5,444 nucleotides of DNA from Brucellaceae bacterium (GTDB taxonomy: Bacteria > Pseudomonadota > Alphaproteobacteria > Rhizobiales > Rhizobiaceae). The position numbers were made by a program, and so were the translations under genes. Within the stretch, counting starts at the first letter, position 1; the number at the start of each line of letters is the position of its first letter. The notes under the pieces were generated by a model. It ran no database searches, had not been told where the DNA came from, and was given only the letters and a program-made list of their open reading frames with translations. Positions 1-5,444 of the stretch are shown piece after piece. Where the stretch lies: contig JAIRVW010000244.1 in NCBI GenBank assembly GCA_031253705.1, forward strand, positions 1 to 5,444, read 5' to 3'.

Positions 1-558
1 TTTGTCGAGCGCAACCGCGCCGACTGTGCCGTGTTTGCGTGCGGGATCACCATCATCGGCGAGACCAAGGCGGCGGCGTTCCATTTCCGCTTTCAATGCA
101 TCGAGACGCTGCTGGGTGGAGAACCATTCCGGTTCCATCATTTCCAGACCGGCATTTTCACAGAAGCGCTTGGCACCGTTACCGGCGAGGAACACATGCT
201 CGGTCTGTTCCATCACCGCGCGCGCTGCCAGAACCGGATGACGCGGGCCGCAAATACCGGTAATCGCACCGCAGCGGCGGGTGGCGCCGTCCATGACGGC
301 AGCATCCATTTCATGGGTGGCGTCGGTGGTATAAACCGCACCGCGACCGGCATTGAACAGCGGATTATCTTCCAGCGCCATCACGGCAGCGGTAGCCGCG
401 TCAAGCGCGCTGCCGCCTTCATTCAGAATTTTCAGACCGGCTTCCAGACAGGCTTTGAGGCCTGCATGATAAGCTGCTTCACGCTCCGGTGTCATATTGG
501 ATTTCAGGATTGTTCCTGCACCGCCATGCAGTGCAATAACAGGGGTCGTTTCAGACAT
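1..558 (-). CDS. iaaA: Isoaspartyl peptidase/L-asparaginase, partial (3' end off the window)
   Basis: Cytoplasmic Ntn-hydrolase that cleaves isoaspartyl (beta-aspartyl) dipeptides and L-asparagine. The family precursor cuts itself into alpha and beta subunits, and the new N-terminal Thr is the nucleophile. The 186 codons present cover the whole alpha part. Seen here: HGGAGT near residues 11-16, the metal-binding/stabilisation loop LEDNPLFNAGRG (62-73), DAAVMDG (85-91), NPVL-like HPVLAARAVMEQ (107-118), and the autoprocessing site HGTVGAVALD (176-185) with Thr178 as predicted nucleophile. The window ends at residue 186, so the rest of the beta subunit, with the substrate-binding residues, is missing. 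The frame is open to the edge, so this is truncation by the window and not a pseudogene. The ATG at 558 follows a GAGGA motif at good distance. It is the last gene seen of the gsi cluster, 65 nt after gsiD. Arg at position 72 replaces the Ile I recall in E. coli IaaA. Family assignment is firm; physiological substrate is inferred. Confidence 0.93.
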   Translation of the reverse strand, partial: MSETTPVIALHGGAGTILKSNMTPEREAAYHAGLKACLEAGLKILNEGGSALDAATAAVMALEDNPLFNAGRGAVYTTDATHEMDAAVMDGATRRCGAITGICGPRHPVLAARAVMEQTEHVFLAGNGAKRFCENAGLEMMEPEWFSTQQRLDALKAEMERRRLGLADDGDPARKHGTVGAVALDK

Positions 559-563
559 GGTAT

Positions 564-568
564 TCCTC
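564..568 (-). promoter_or_regulatory. Ribosome binding site of iaaA
   Basis: GAGGA on the minus strand, five bases before the ATG at 558. It fixes the iaaA start and shows that the gene has its own initiation signal rather than depending only on coupling to gsiD. Confidence 0.75.
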
Positions 569-580
569 AGGTTGTAAATG

Positions 581-607
581 ACCGGAACAGTCGGGATCTG
601 TTCCGGT
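581..607 (-). other. Perfect 10-bp stem-loop between gsiD and iaaA
   Basis: The arms ACCGGAACAG (581-590) and CTGTTCCGGT (598-607) are exact inverted complements around a 7-base loop, TCGGGAT on the plus strand. The hairpin fills the middle of the 65-nt gap between gsiD (stop at 624) and iaaA (start at 558). The minus-strand sequence after the stem is CATTTACAACC, with no run of T, so it does not look like a standard intrinsic terminator. In the operon mRNA it could protect the upstream 3' end, mark a processing site or reduce read-through into iaaA. As DNA, a perfect inverted repeat could also bind a dimeric regulator. The structure is directly seen; the role is inferred. Confidence 0.6.
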
Positions 608-623
608 TGGAACGGCAGAACCG

Positions 624-1508
624 TCAGTCAGAGCGCAGTTTCGGATCCAGAGCATCGCGCAGACCGTCACCGAACAGGTTGAAACCCAAAACAGTGACGA
701 AAATCGCAATCCCCGGAAACAGGGTCAGGTGATCAGCAACACCCATATAGGTACGTCCGTCAGCCAGCATGGCACCCCATTCAGGGCTTGGCGGCTGTGC
801 GCCCAGACCGATGAAGGAGAGTGAGGCGGCGGTCAGAATGGAGGTGCCGATACGCATGGAGAAATAGACGATCACATTCGGCAGGGTGCCCGGCAGAATG
901 TGGCGCAGCATAATCACGCGGTCTTTGACACCGATAGCACGGGATGCATCCACATAAACAGTGCGCTTGAGCTGCAAAGTGGTGCCGCGGGCAAGACGGG
1001 CAAAAACCGGAATTGAGAAGATCGCAACCGCATAGATCACATTGGTGATGCCAGGGCCGAGGATAGCGATAACCGCAATGGCCAGCAGAATGCCCGGAAA
1101 GGCCAGCAGCAGATCGCACAGACGCATCACGGCGGAGTCAATCCAGCGGCCGTAATAACCGGAGATAATGCCGAGCGAGACGCCGGCCAAAGCGCCCAGT
1201 GTCACGGACAGGAAGCCGACAGACAGTGAAATCCGCGCACCCCAGATGATGCGGCTGAAAATATCGCGGCCATAGGTATCCGTGCCTGCCCAATGGGCGG
1301 CGCTTGGCCCTTGCAGCACGGCATTATAATCCGGAGTGGTCGGATCATAAGGAGCCACAAAAGGTGCAAAGATTGCCACCAGCACCAGTGTGATGATGAA
1401 GAGCAGCGCAATCACAGCCACTTTTTGCTTTTTAAAGCGGCGCCAGAATTCAGCCAGCGGCTTGCGCATTTTTTCGGTGGGTGCCACCACAACAGTTGTT
1501 GTACTCAT
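624..1508 (-). CDS. gsiD: Glutathione/peptide ABC importer, inner-membrane permease GsiD (DppC/OppC type)
   Basis: One of two permease subunits forming the membrane channel. At 294 residues it is full length for the family (about 300; E. coli GsiD is 303 as I recall). It begins with an OppC-type N-terminal region: a basic stretch FWRRFKKQK (21-29), then a first membrane helix (about 30-50) and the APYDP motif (52-56). The segment [21 protein letters not shown] (split around 74-94) is typical of OppC/DppC proteins. Further hydrophobic segments lie near 95-118, 132-150, 152-172, 210-235 and 263-282. The EAA-type loop that docks on the ATPase is at about 185-205, with [12 protein letters not shown]. 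The ATG at 1508 overlaps the gsiC stop as ATGA, so translation is probably coupled. A GGAG lies 11 bases upstream inside gsiC, rather far for strong independent initiation. The internal Met14 has no ribosome binding site. Binding and transport are inferred from family and operon context. Confidence 0.92.
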   Translation of the reverse strand: MSTTTVVVAPTEKMRKPLAEFWRRFKKQKVAVIALLFIITLVLVAIFAPFVAPYDPTTPDYNAVLQGPSAAHWAGTDTYGRDIFSRIIWGARISLSVGFLSVTLGALAGVSLGIISGYYGRWIDSAVMRLCDLLLAFPGILLAIAVIAILGPGITNVIYAVAIFSIPVFARLARGTTLQLKRTVYVDASRAIGVKDRVIMLRHILPGTLPNVIVYFSMRIGTSILTAASLSFIGLGAQPPSPEWGAMLADGRTYMGVADHLTLFPGIAIFVTVLGFNLFGDGLRDALDPKLRSD

Positions 1509-2425
1509 TTGTAGCGGATCTCCGGATTTGCAAAAGCATACAGCACATCAACCAGCATATTGATGAAAATGAACTGCAGCGAGAACAGCAGGATCAGCGC
1601 CTGAATGACCGGATAGTCACGATAGGAAACTGAATCGACCAGCAGACGGCCGAGACCCGGCCATGAGAACACGCTCTCAACCACAATGGAGCCGCCGAGC
1701 AGGAAGCCGAATTGCAGGCCGACCATGGTGATGATCGGGATCAGCGCATTGCGCAGCGAGTGTTTCCAGATCACGCGGCGCTCCGGCACACCTTTGGCGC
1801 GCGCAGTACGGACATAATCTTCGCGGGCGATTTCGATAAAGGACGAGCGGGTGAAACGCGCCATCACCGCAGCAACACCGACGCCGAGCGTAAAGGACGG
1901 CATAACAAAATGCTGCCATGTGCCGTAACCGCCGGTCGGGAACCAGCCGAGATGCACGGAAAACAGATTGATAAGCAGAAGGCCGAGCCAGAAAGGCGGG
2001 AAGGAAATACCCGAAACCGCAATGATCATACCTGCATAATCAGGCCATTTGCCGCGTTTGACGGCAGAGACAACCCCGATCAGCAGACCCAGCGCCGTTG
2101 ACCAGAGCATGGCGAACAGGGTCAGCCAGACGGTCGGCATCAGACGGGCGCCGATTTCTTCTGCAACAGTCCGGCGGGTTTTCAGCGAAATGCCGAAATC
2201 GCCCTGCACAGCGCGGGTAAAATAGCGGGCGAACTGTTCAGGCAGCGGTTTATCAAGCCCGAGCGAGGAGCGCACTACGGCGACATCTTCAGCGCTGGCT
2301 TCAGGGCCGGCAACAAGACGGGCAGGATCACCGGGCAACATATGCACGAAGGCAAAAACGCAGACCATCACCATCGCAATGACGGGGACAGTGGCCAGCA
2401 GCCGTTTGATCAGATAGGCAAACAT
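1505..2425 (-). CDS. gsiC: Glutathione/peptide ABC importer, inner-membrane permease GsiC (DppB/OppB type)
   Basis: The second permease subunit, partner of GsiD. It has 306 residues, the length I recall for E. coli GsiC. It opens with the DppB/OppB-type signature [12 protein letters not shown], with a first helix at about 8-30, followed by the conserved HMLPGDPA (28-35) at the membrane exit. A periplasmic segment (about 31-98) ends in the membrane domain, with hydrophobic helices near 99-121, 131-158, 172-191, 228-253 and 272-298. The EAA loop is at about 198-218, containing [15 protein letters not shown], the site that contacts the ATPase. [18 protein letters not shown] (249-266) is strongly conserved in this family. 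The ATG at 2425 follows AAGGA with a five-base spacer. The gene starts after a 115-nt gap holding a large palindrome, and its stop overlaps the gsiD start by 4 bases. Family certain; glutathione specificity inferred from the gsi-type neighbours. Confidence 0.93.
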   Translation of the reverse strand: MFAYLIKRLLATVPVIAMVMVCVFAFVHMLPGDPARLVAGPEASAEDVAVVRSSLGLDKPLPEQFARYFTRAVQGDFGISLKTRRTVAEEIGARLMPTVWLTLFAMLWSTALGLLIGVVSAVKRGKWPDYAGMIIAVSGISFPPFWLGLLLINLFSVHLGWFPTGGYGTWQHFVMPSFTLGVGVAAVMARFTRSSFIEIAREDYVRTARAKGVPERRVIWKHSLRNALIPIITMVGLQFGFLLGGSIVVESVFSWPGLGRLLVDSVSYRDYPVIQALILLFSLQFIFINMLVDVLYAFANPEIRYK

Positions 2426-2430
2426 GGATT

Positions 2431-2435
2431 TCCTT
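2431..2435 (-). promoter_or_regulatory. Ribosome binding site of gsiC
   Basis: AAGGA on the minus strand, five bases before the ATG at 2425. It lies outside the neighbouring palindrome (2447-2524), so folding of that element need not hide it. Confidence 0.7.
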
Positions 2436-2439
2436 TCTG

Positions 2440-2524
2440 AAAAACTGTGCTGACCGTATTAAGCGTATCCCGAAAAGTGCGAAGCGGTTTTCGGAAAAGA
2501 TACGCGTCAAATAGCGGTCAGCAC
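2440..2524 (-). terminator. Possible attenuator/leaky terminator after gsiB
   Basis: On the transcribed minus strand, the outer arm of the palindrome (ending at 2447) is followed after two bases (AG) by five T residues (2444-2440). A GC-containing stem followed by a short T tract is the form of an intrinsic terminator. The T tract is short and the enclosed loop is large and structured, so it would at most be partial. Some read-through is expected, because gsiC, gsiD and iaaA lie downstream on the same strand with no obvious promoter of their own. Confidence 0.35.
2447..2524 (-). repeat. Nested intergenic palindrome between gsiB and gsiC, Rhizobiales-type repeat
   Basis: Three nested pairs of inverted arms are visible. 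Outer: GTGCTGACCG (2447-2456) with CGGTCAGCAC (2515-2524), a perfect 10 bp, extended by TATT (2457-2460) with AATA (2510-2513) past a one-base bulge. Middle: GCGTATC (2463-2469) with GATACGC (2499-2505). Inner: CCGAAAA (2470-2476) with TTTTCGG (2488-2494) around an 11-base loop. Middle and inner arms adjoin on the left side but are split by AAAA (2495-2498) on the right. The core with CGAAAAGTGCGAAGCGG matches, from memory, palindromic repeats scattered between genes in Rhizobiales genomes (RIME-like elements). The position, 16 nt beyond the gsiB stop, resembles REP-type elements that stabilise binding-protein mRNA. Structure is seen; family name and role are inferred. Confidence 0.7.
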
Positions 2525-2540
2525 TCGCTTTCAGATGCGA

Positions 2541-4070
2541 TTATTCAGCAAAAGCGGCGTCTTCGAGCAGGAAACCGCGGTCAGGCAGCATGTAAACGCC
2601 CGAGAGATTTTTGCTCTTGGCTGCAATGTTCTGGCCTACACCAAGGAAAATCCACGGTGCATCTTCCCATGCAAGCTTCTGCACTTCTGCATAGGCTTCT
2701 GCACGCTTTGCCGGATCTGCGGTTGCGATACCTGCTTCAATTGCCGCATCAACCTTCGGATTTTTATAATATGCGTCGTTGAACATTGCTGGCGGGACGC
2801 TCTGGCCGTAAAGCAGAGGACGGATACCCCAGTCAGCATCACCGGTCGAAGCAGACCAGCCGCCGTAATACAGTTGCACAGTTGCATCTTCAGGCTTATC
2901 AACGCCCCAGACTTTCTGCGCGGCAACACCGGCTTCCAGCGGTACGACATTGACCTTTACATTGATCTGCGCCAGCTGCTGCTGGATGACCTGCGCTGCA
3001 CGCAGGGAACCGGTGTTGGAAGCAGCCCAGACTTCGGTTTCAAAACCGGCTTCAAGACCGGCTTCTTTCATCAGCTCTTTGGCTTTGTCGAGATTGAAAG
3101 CGTAGTCACCGGCTTTCACATGGAATGCCAGAGCCGAAGGAATGATGGAGTCTGCAGGAGAGCAGTAACCGTTGGAAACAACTTTACAGAACGCATCTTT
3201 ATCAACCGCATAGTTCAGCGCCTGACGGACGCGCAGATCATCAAACGGTTTTTTCAGATTATTCATGGCAACGTAGGTTTCAACGATCGACGGTGTCGCT
3301 TCGACCTGAACATTCGGATTGTTTTCCACGGCCTTCATCAGTTCAGACGGGAATGTCGGAATGTATTGCGCTTCACCGGTCTGCAGCATCGCGAAACGGG
3401 CGCCGGATTCCGGTACGGAACGGATGGTTACGCCGTCAACTTTCGGCATGCCTTCTTTCCAGTAATTGTCGTTTTTCACGACTTCCAGCGTATCCGCAGC
3501 CCAATGTTTGAAGGTGAACGGGCCGGTGCCGACCGGATTGCGGTCGATATCTTTGCCGAATTTTTCCAGAGCGGCAGGCGAAATCATCATTGCGCCCGGA
3601 TGCGCGAGCGAGGCAATCATTGCACCGAACGGCTCTTTGAGGGTCAGCTTGATTGTTGAATCATCAACAACCTGTACTTCCTTGACCATGGATACAAGGC
3701 TGCGGCGGGACAGTTTGTTGTCCGGATTGGCAAGGCGGTCAATGTTGAACTTGGCGGCGGCAGCGTTGAAATCTGTGCCGTCGTGGAACTTCACGCCTTT
3801 GCGCAGTTTGATGGTGAATTCGGTGGCGTTGTCATTGGCTTCATAGCTTTCAGCCAGAAGCGGGATCAGTTTCATATCCTTGTCGAAACCGAACAGACCC
3901 TGATAGATCAGACGCAGCGAGGTCTGGGACAGGGTGTCATTGACCACAGCAGGATCAAGACCGGTCAGGTTGTCCTGAATGGCAACAGTGAGGGATTTTG
4001 CCCAAACGGTGCCCGGAAGCATGACAGCGGCAGCTAAGGCCGATGACAGCAGAATTGATTTCAGTTTCAT
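2541..4070 (-). CDS. gsiB: Glutathione-binding periplasmic protein GsiB (SBP family 5)
   Basis: Periplasmic solute-binding protein that captures glutathione or a related peptide and hands it to GsiC/GsiD. From the ATG at 4070 it has 509 residues, close to E. coli GsiB (512 as I recall). It starts with a Sec signal peptide: Lys2 and Lys4, a hydrophobic core at about 6-18, and an AXA-like VWA (22-24) with likely cleavage before Lys25. There is no lipobox Cys, so it should be soluble. The body has the SBP_bac_5 pattern FTIKLRKGVKFHDGTDFNA (about 71-89, approximate), RVRQALNYAVDK, and near the C-terminus GGWSASTGDADW, which closely matches the WSASTG-ADW segment I recall from E. coli GsiB. That supports GsiB over DppA/OppA. 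An in-frame upstream ATG at 4103 would overlap gsiA and add a charged 11-residue leader before the signal peptide, so it is rejected. Two cysteines (295 and 303) could form a disulfide. It starts 19 nt after gsiA and ends with TAA before the large palindrome. Confidence 0.93.
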   Translation of the reverse strand: MKLKSILLSSALAAAVMLPGTVWAKSLTVAIQDNLTGLDPAVVNDTLSQTSLRLIYQGLFGFDKDMKLIPLLAESYEANDNATEFTIKLRKGVKFHDGTDFNAAAAKFNIDRLANPDNKLSRRSLVSMVKEVQVVDDSTIKLTLKEPFGAMIASLAHPGAMMISPAALEKFGKDIDRNPVGTGPFTFKHWAADTLEVVKNDNYWKEGMPKVDGVTIRSVPESGARFAMLQTGEAQYIPTFPSELMKAVENNPNVQVEATPSIVETYVAMNNLKKPFDDLRVRQALNYAVDKDAFCKVVSNGYCSPADSIIPSALAFHVKAGDYAFNLDKAKELMKEAGLEAGFETEVWAASNTGSLRAAQVIQQQLAQINVKVNVVPLEAGVAAQKVWGVDKPEDATVQLYYGGWSASTGDADWGIRPLLYGQSVPPAMFNDAYYKNPKVDAAIEAGIATADPAKRAEAYAEVQKLAWEDAPWIFLGVGQNIAAKSKNLSGVYMLPDRGFLLEDAAFAE

Positions 4071-4076
4071 GCGTTT

Positions 4077-4082
4077 CTCCTT
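4077..4082 (-). promoter_or_regulatory. Ribosome binding site that decides the gsiB start
   Basis: AAGGAG on the minus strand, six bases before the ATG at 4070, between the gsiA stop (4090) and gsiB. It selects the start at 4070 over the in-frame upstream ATG at 4103, which lies inside gsiA and would disrupt the signal peptide. Confidence 0.85.
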
Positions 4083-4089
4083 CCACTTA

Positions 4090-5444
4090 TTATTTAAAGT
4101 CACCGATCGGGTGGCGGGCTACAAAATGGCCGGGTTCCACCTCAATCAATGGTTTGACAACAGGCATATCGTCGGGCTTGCGCACCGGACTTGGGATTTC
4201 ACCCTCAATCAGCGGTCTGTTGCGGTCGCGTCGTGCCGGATCGGCAATCGGCACCGCAGAGAGCAGACGGCGGGTATAGGCATGTTGCGGATTTTCAAAA
4301 ATCTGACGACGCTGACCGATTTCAACGATCTGTCCGAGATACATCACGGCAACGCGGTGCGAGACGCGCTCAACCACGGCCATGTCATGGCTGATGAAAA
4401 TATAGGACAGACCACGCTTTTCCTGCAGTTCCATCATCAGATTGATGACCTGTGCCTGAATGGAAACGTCCAGTGCTGCCACAGCCTCGTCAGTAATCAG
4501 AATATCCGGATCACCGGCCAGAGCGCGGGCAATACAAATACGCTGACGCTGACCACCGGAGAACTGATGCGGATAACGACGCGCATGTTCCGGCTGCATG
4601 CCGACATCGCGCAGCAATTGCATCACACGGGCTTCAATCTCATCACCCTTGGCAAGGTCGTGGGTAATCAGCGGCTCGGCAATGGAAAAGCCGACGGTCA
4701 GGCGCGGATCGAGTGAGGCAAACGGGTCCTGAAACACATATTGGATTTTGCGGCGAACGGCGAGTTTCTCAGCGCCGCTCAGCTTGAAGATATCTTTGCC
4801 GCGATAGTGTACCGAGCCGGAAGTGGCTTCCTGCAGCATCATCAATGTGCGGCCGGTGGTGGATTTACCGCAACCGGATTCCCCGACAAGTGCCAGCGTT
4901 TCGCCCTGACGCAGATCAAAATTGACCTGTTCAACCGCGTGCACACGACCGGCCAGTCTGGAGAAGAAGCCACGGCGGATATCAAAACGGGTGACGAGAT
5001 CACGCACTTTCAGCACCGGCTCGTTAGATTTGATTGTATCCTGCGGCGGGGAGATTTCAAATTCGGCAGGCTTGCCGTCCGCATGATCGGCTTTGAGCAT
5101 CGGGAAGCGACGCGGCAGGTCTTCGCCATTCAGCGCACCGAGACGCGGCACAGCGGCCTGCAAAGCGTGGGTATAAGGATGCTGCGGTGATTTGAAGACA
5201 GCTTCAACAGTACCTTCTTCCACTTTTTCACCATGACGCATCACGAGAACACGGTCGGCGACTTCTGCCACGACACCCATATCATGGGTGATGAACAGCA
5301 CGGCCATGCCCATCTCCTCCTGCAGCAGGCGGATGAGGCGCAAAATCTGCGCCTGAATGGTCACGTCGAGCGCAGTGGTCGGCTCATCGGCGATCAGCAG
5401 CTTCGGTTTGCAGGATAGCGCCATCGCAATCATCACACGCTGGC
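4090..5444 (-). CDS. gsiA: Glutathione import ATP-binding protein GsiA, partial (5' end off the window)
   Basis: Cytoplasmic ATPase with two nucleotide-binding domains in one chain, energising GsiC/GsiD. The window holds the last 450 residues (numbered here from the first complete codon, at 5442); E. coli GsiA has about 623. Domain 1 is entered just after its ABC signature (QR-VMIAMA at 1-8) and shows Walker B LLIADEP with D19/E20, D-loop TALD (23-26) and H-switch His53. The oligopeptide-transporter C-terminal motif PQHPYT follows at 86-91. Domain 2 is complete: Walker [10 protein letters not shown] (187-195), Q-loop Gln238, signature SGGQ (295-298), Walker B with D318/E319, H-switch His352, and a second C-terminal motif PQHAYT (385-390). 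Domain 2 has DEAVAALD in place of the usual DEP; I recall DEAVSALD in E. coli GsiA, so this supports the GsiA call over DppD/DppF. The GTG at 5436 is an internal Val codon, not a start. It ends with tandem TAATAA stops, 19 nt before gsiB. Confidence 0.93.
   Translation of the reverse strand, partial: QRVMIAMALSCKPKLLIADEPTTALDVTIQAQILRLIRLLQEEMGMAVLFITHDMGVVAEVADRVLVMRHGEKVEEGTVEAVFKSPQHPYTHALQAAVPRLGALNGEDLPRRFPMLKADHADGKPAEFEISPPQDTIKSNEPVLKVRDLVTRFDIRRGFFSRLAGRVHAVEQVNFDLRQGETLALVGESGCGKSTTGRTLMMLQEATSGSVHYRGKDIFKLSGAEKLAVRRKIQYVFQDPFASLDPRLTVGFSIAEPLITHDLAKGDEIEARVMQLLRDVGMQPEHARRYPHQFSGGQRQRICIARALAGDPDILITDEAVAALDVSIQAQVINLMMELQEKRGLSYIFISHDMAVVERVSHRVAVMYLGQIVEIGQRRQIFENPQHAYTRRLLSAVPIADPARRDRNRPLIEGEIPSPVRKPDDMPVVKPLIEVEPGHFVARHPIGDFK

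Noticed and set aside
31..732. Plus-strand ORF (233 codons) opposite iaaA and the end of gsiD
   Set aside because: It spans the antisense of two conserved genes and their gap, with no family motif. iaaA on the other strand explains the open frame.
3037..3066. Short tandem-like DNA repeat (ccggcttcaaga) in gsiB, and a similar one at 436-460 in iaaA
   Set aside because: Both are in-frame codon runs encoding helix segments such as EAGLEAGFE and KACLEAGLK. They reflect repeated Glu-Ala-Gly codons and are not a mobile or regulatory repeat.
2535..3659. Long plus-strand ORF (374 codons) opposite gsiB
   Set aside because: It is antisense to a well-supported binding-protein gene, has a composition typical of a shadow frame (rich in Arg, Phe, Cys and His), no recognisable domain, and no convincing ribosome binding site.
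4071..4103. Upstream in-frame ATG for gsiB at 4103
   Set aside because: It would overlap gsiA by 14 bases and place a charged 11-residue leader ahead of a clear signal peptide. The AAGGAG motif points to 4070.
3979..4716. Plus-strand ORF (245 codons) opposite the gsiA-gsiB junction
   Set aside because: Antisense shadow of the gsiA C-terminal half and the gsiB signal peptide; no domain seen.
4455..5380. Similar DNA stretches near 4455-4475 and 5353-5373 (ctgaatgg-acgtc)
   Set aside because: They encode the matching D-loop regions (LDVSIQAQ and LDVTIQAQ) of the two homologous ATPase domains of GsiA, an expected internal duplication.
5431..5444. GTG at 5436 as the start of gsiA
   Set aside because: The frame is open to the window edge, and the codons before it (CAG CGT) complete the QR-V of an ABC signature region. 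The protein is cut by the window and does not start here.

Overview
The window is a single, tightly packed minus-strand gene cluster, cut at both ends. Reading in the direction of transcription (right to left) it holds gsiA (5' end missing), gsiB, gsiC, gsiD and iaaA (3' end missing). It is a glutathione/peptide-type ABC importer followed by an isoaspartyl peptidase/L-asparaginase of the Ntn-hydrolase class. All five products are recognisable from family motifs. No plus-strand gene is supported; the long plus-strand ORFs are antisense shadows.

Layout: 5444-4090 gsiA, a dual ATPase; 4070-2541 gsiB, the periplasmic binding protein; 2540-2426 a 115-nt gap almost filled by a 78-nt nested palindrome; 2425-1505 gsiC, permease; 1508-624 gsiD, permease, overlapping gsiC by ATGA; 623-559 a 65-nt gap with a perfect 10-bp hairpin; 558-1 iaaA, stopping eight codons after its catalytic threonine codon. 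The operon promoter must lie to the right of the window. No rRNA, tRNA, CRISPR array, insertion sequence or origin is visible.

How the genes work together: GsiB would capture glutathione or a related peptide in the periplasm and deliver it to a GsiC/GsiD membrane channel driven by the two ATPase domains of GsiA. IaaA would act in the cytoplasm on beta-aspartyl (isoaspartyl) peptides or asparagine. As I recall, E. coli has the same five genes but with iaaA first; here iaaA is last. The exact substrate cannot be read from sequence.

Organism: a Gram-negative alphaproteobacterium, most likely Rhizobiales/Hyphomicrobiales and plausibly the Brucella/Ochrobactrum neighbourhood. This rests on moderate GC content, the gene order and the core CCGAAAA...TTTTCGG palindrome between gsiB and gsiC, which resembles intergenic repeats I recall from that order. 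It is an inference, not a search result. The coding content looks like an ordinary conserved transport operon. The non-coding structures in its two larger gaps are the parts worth a second look.
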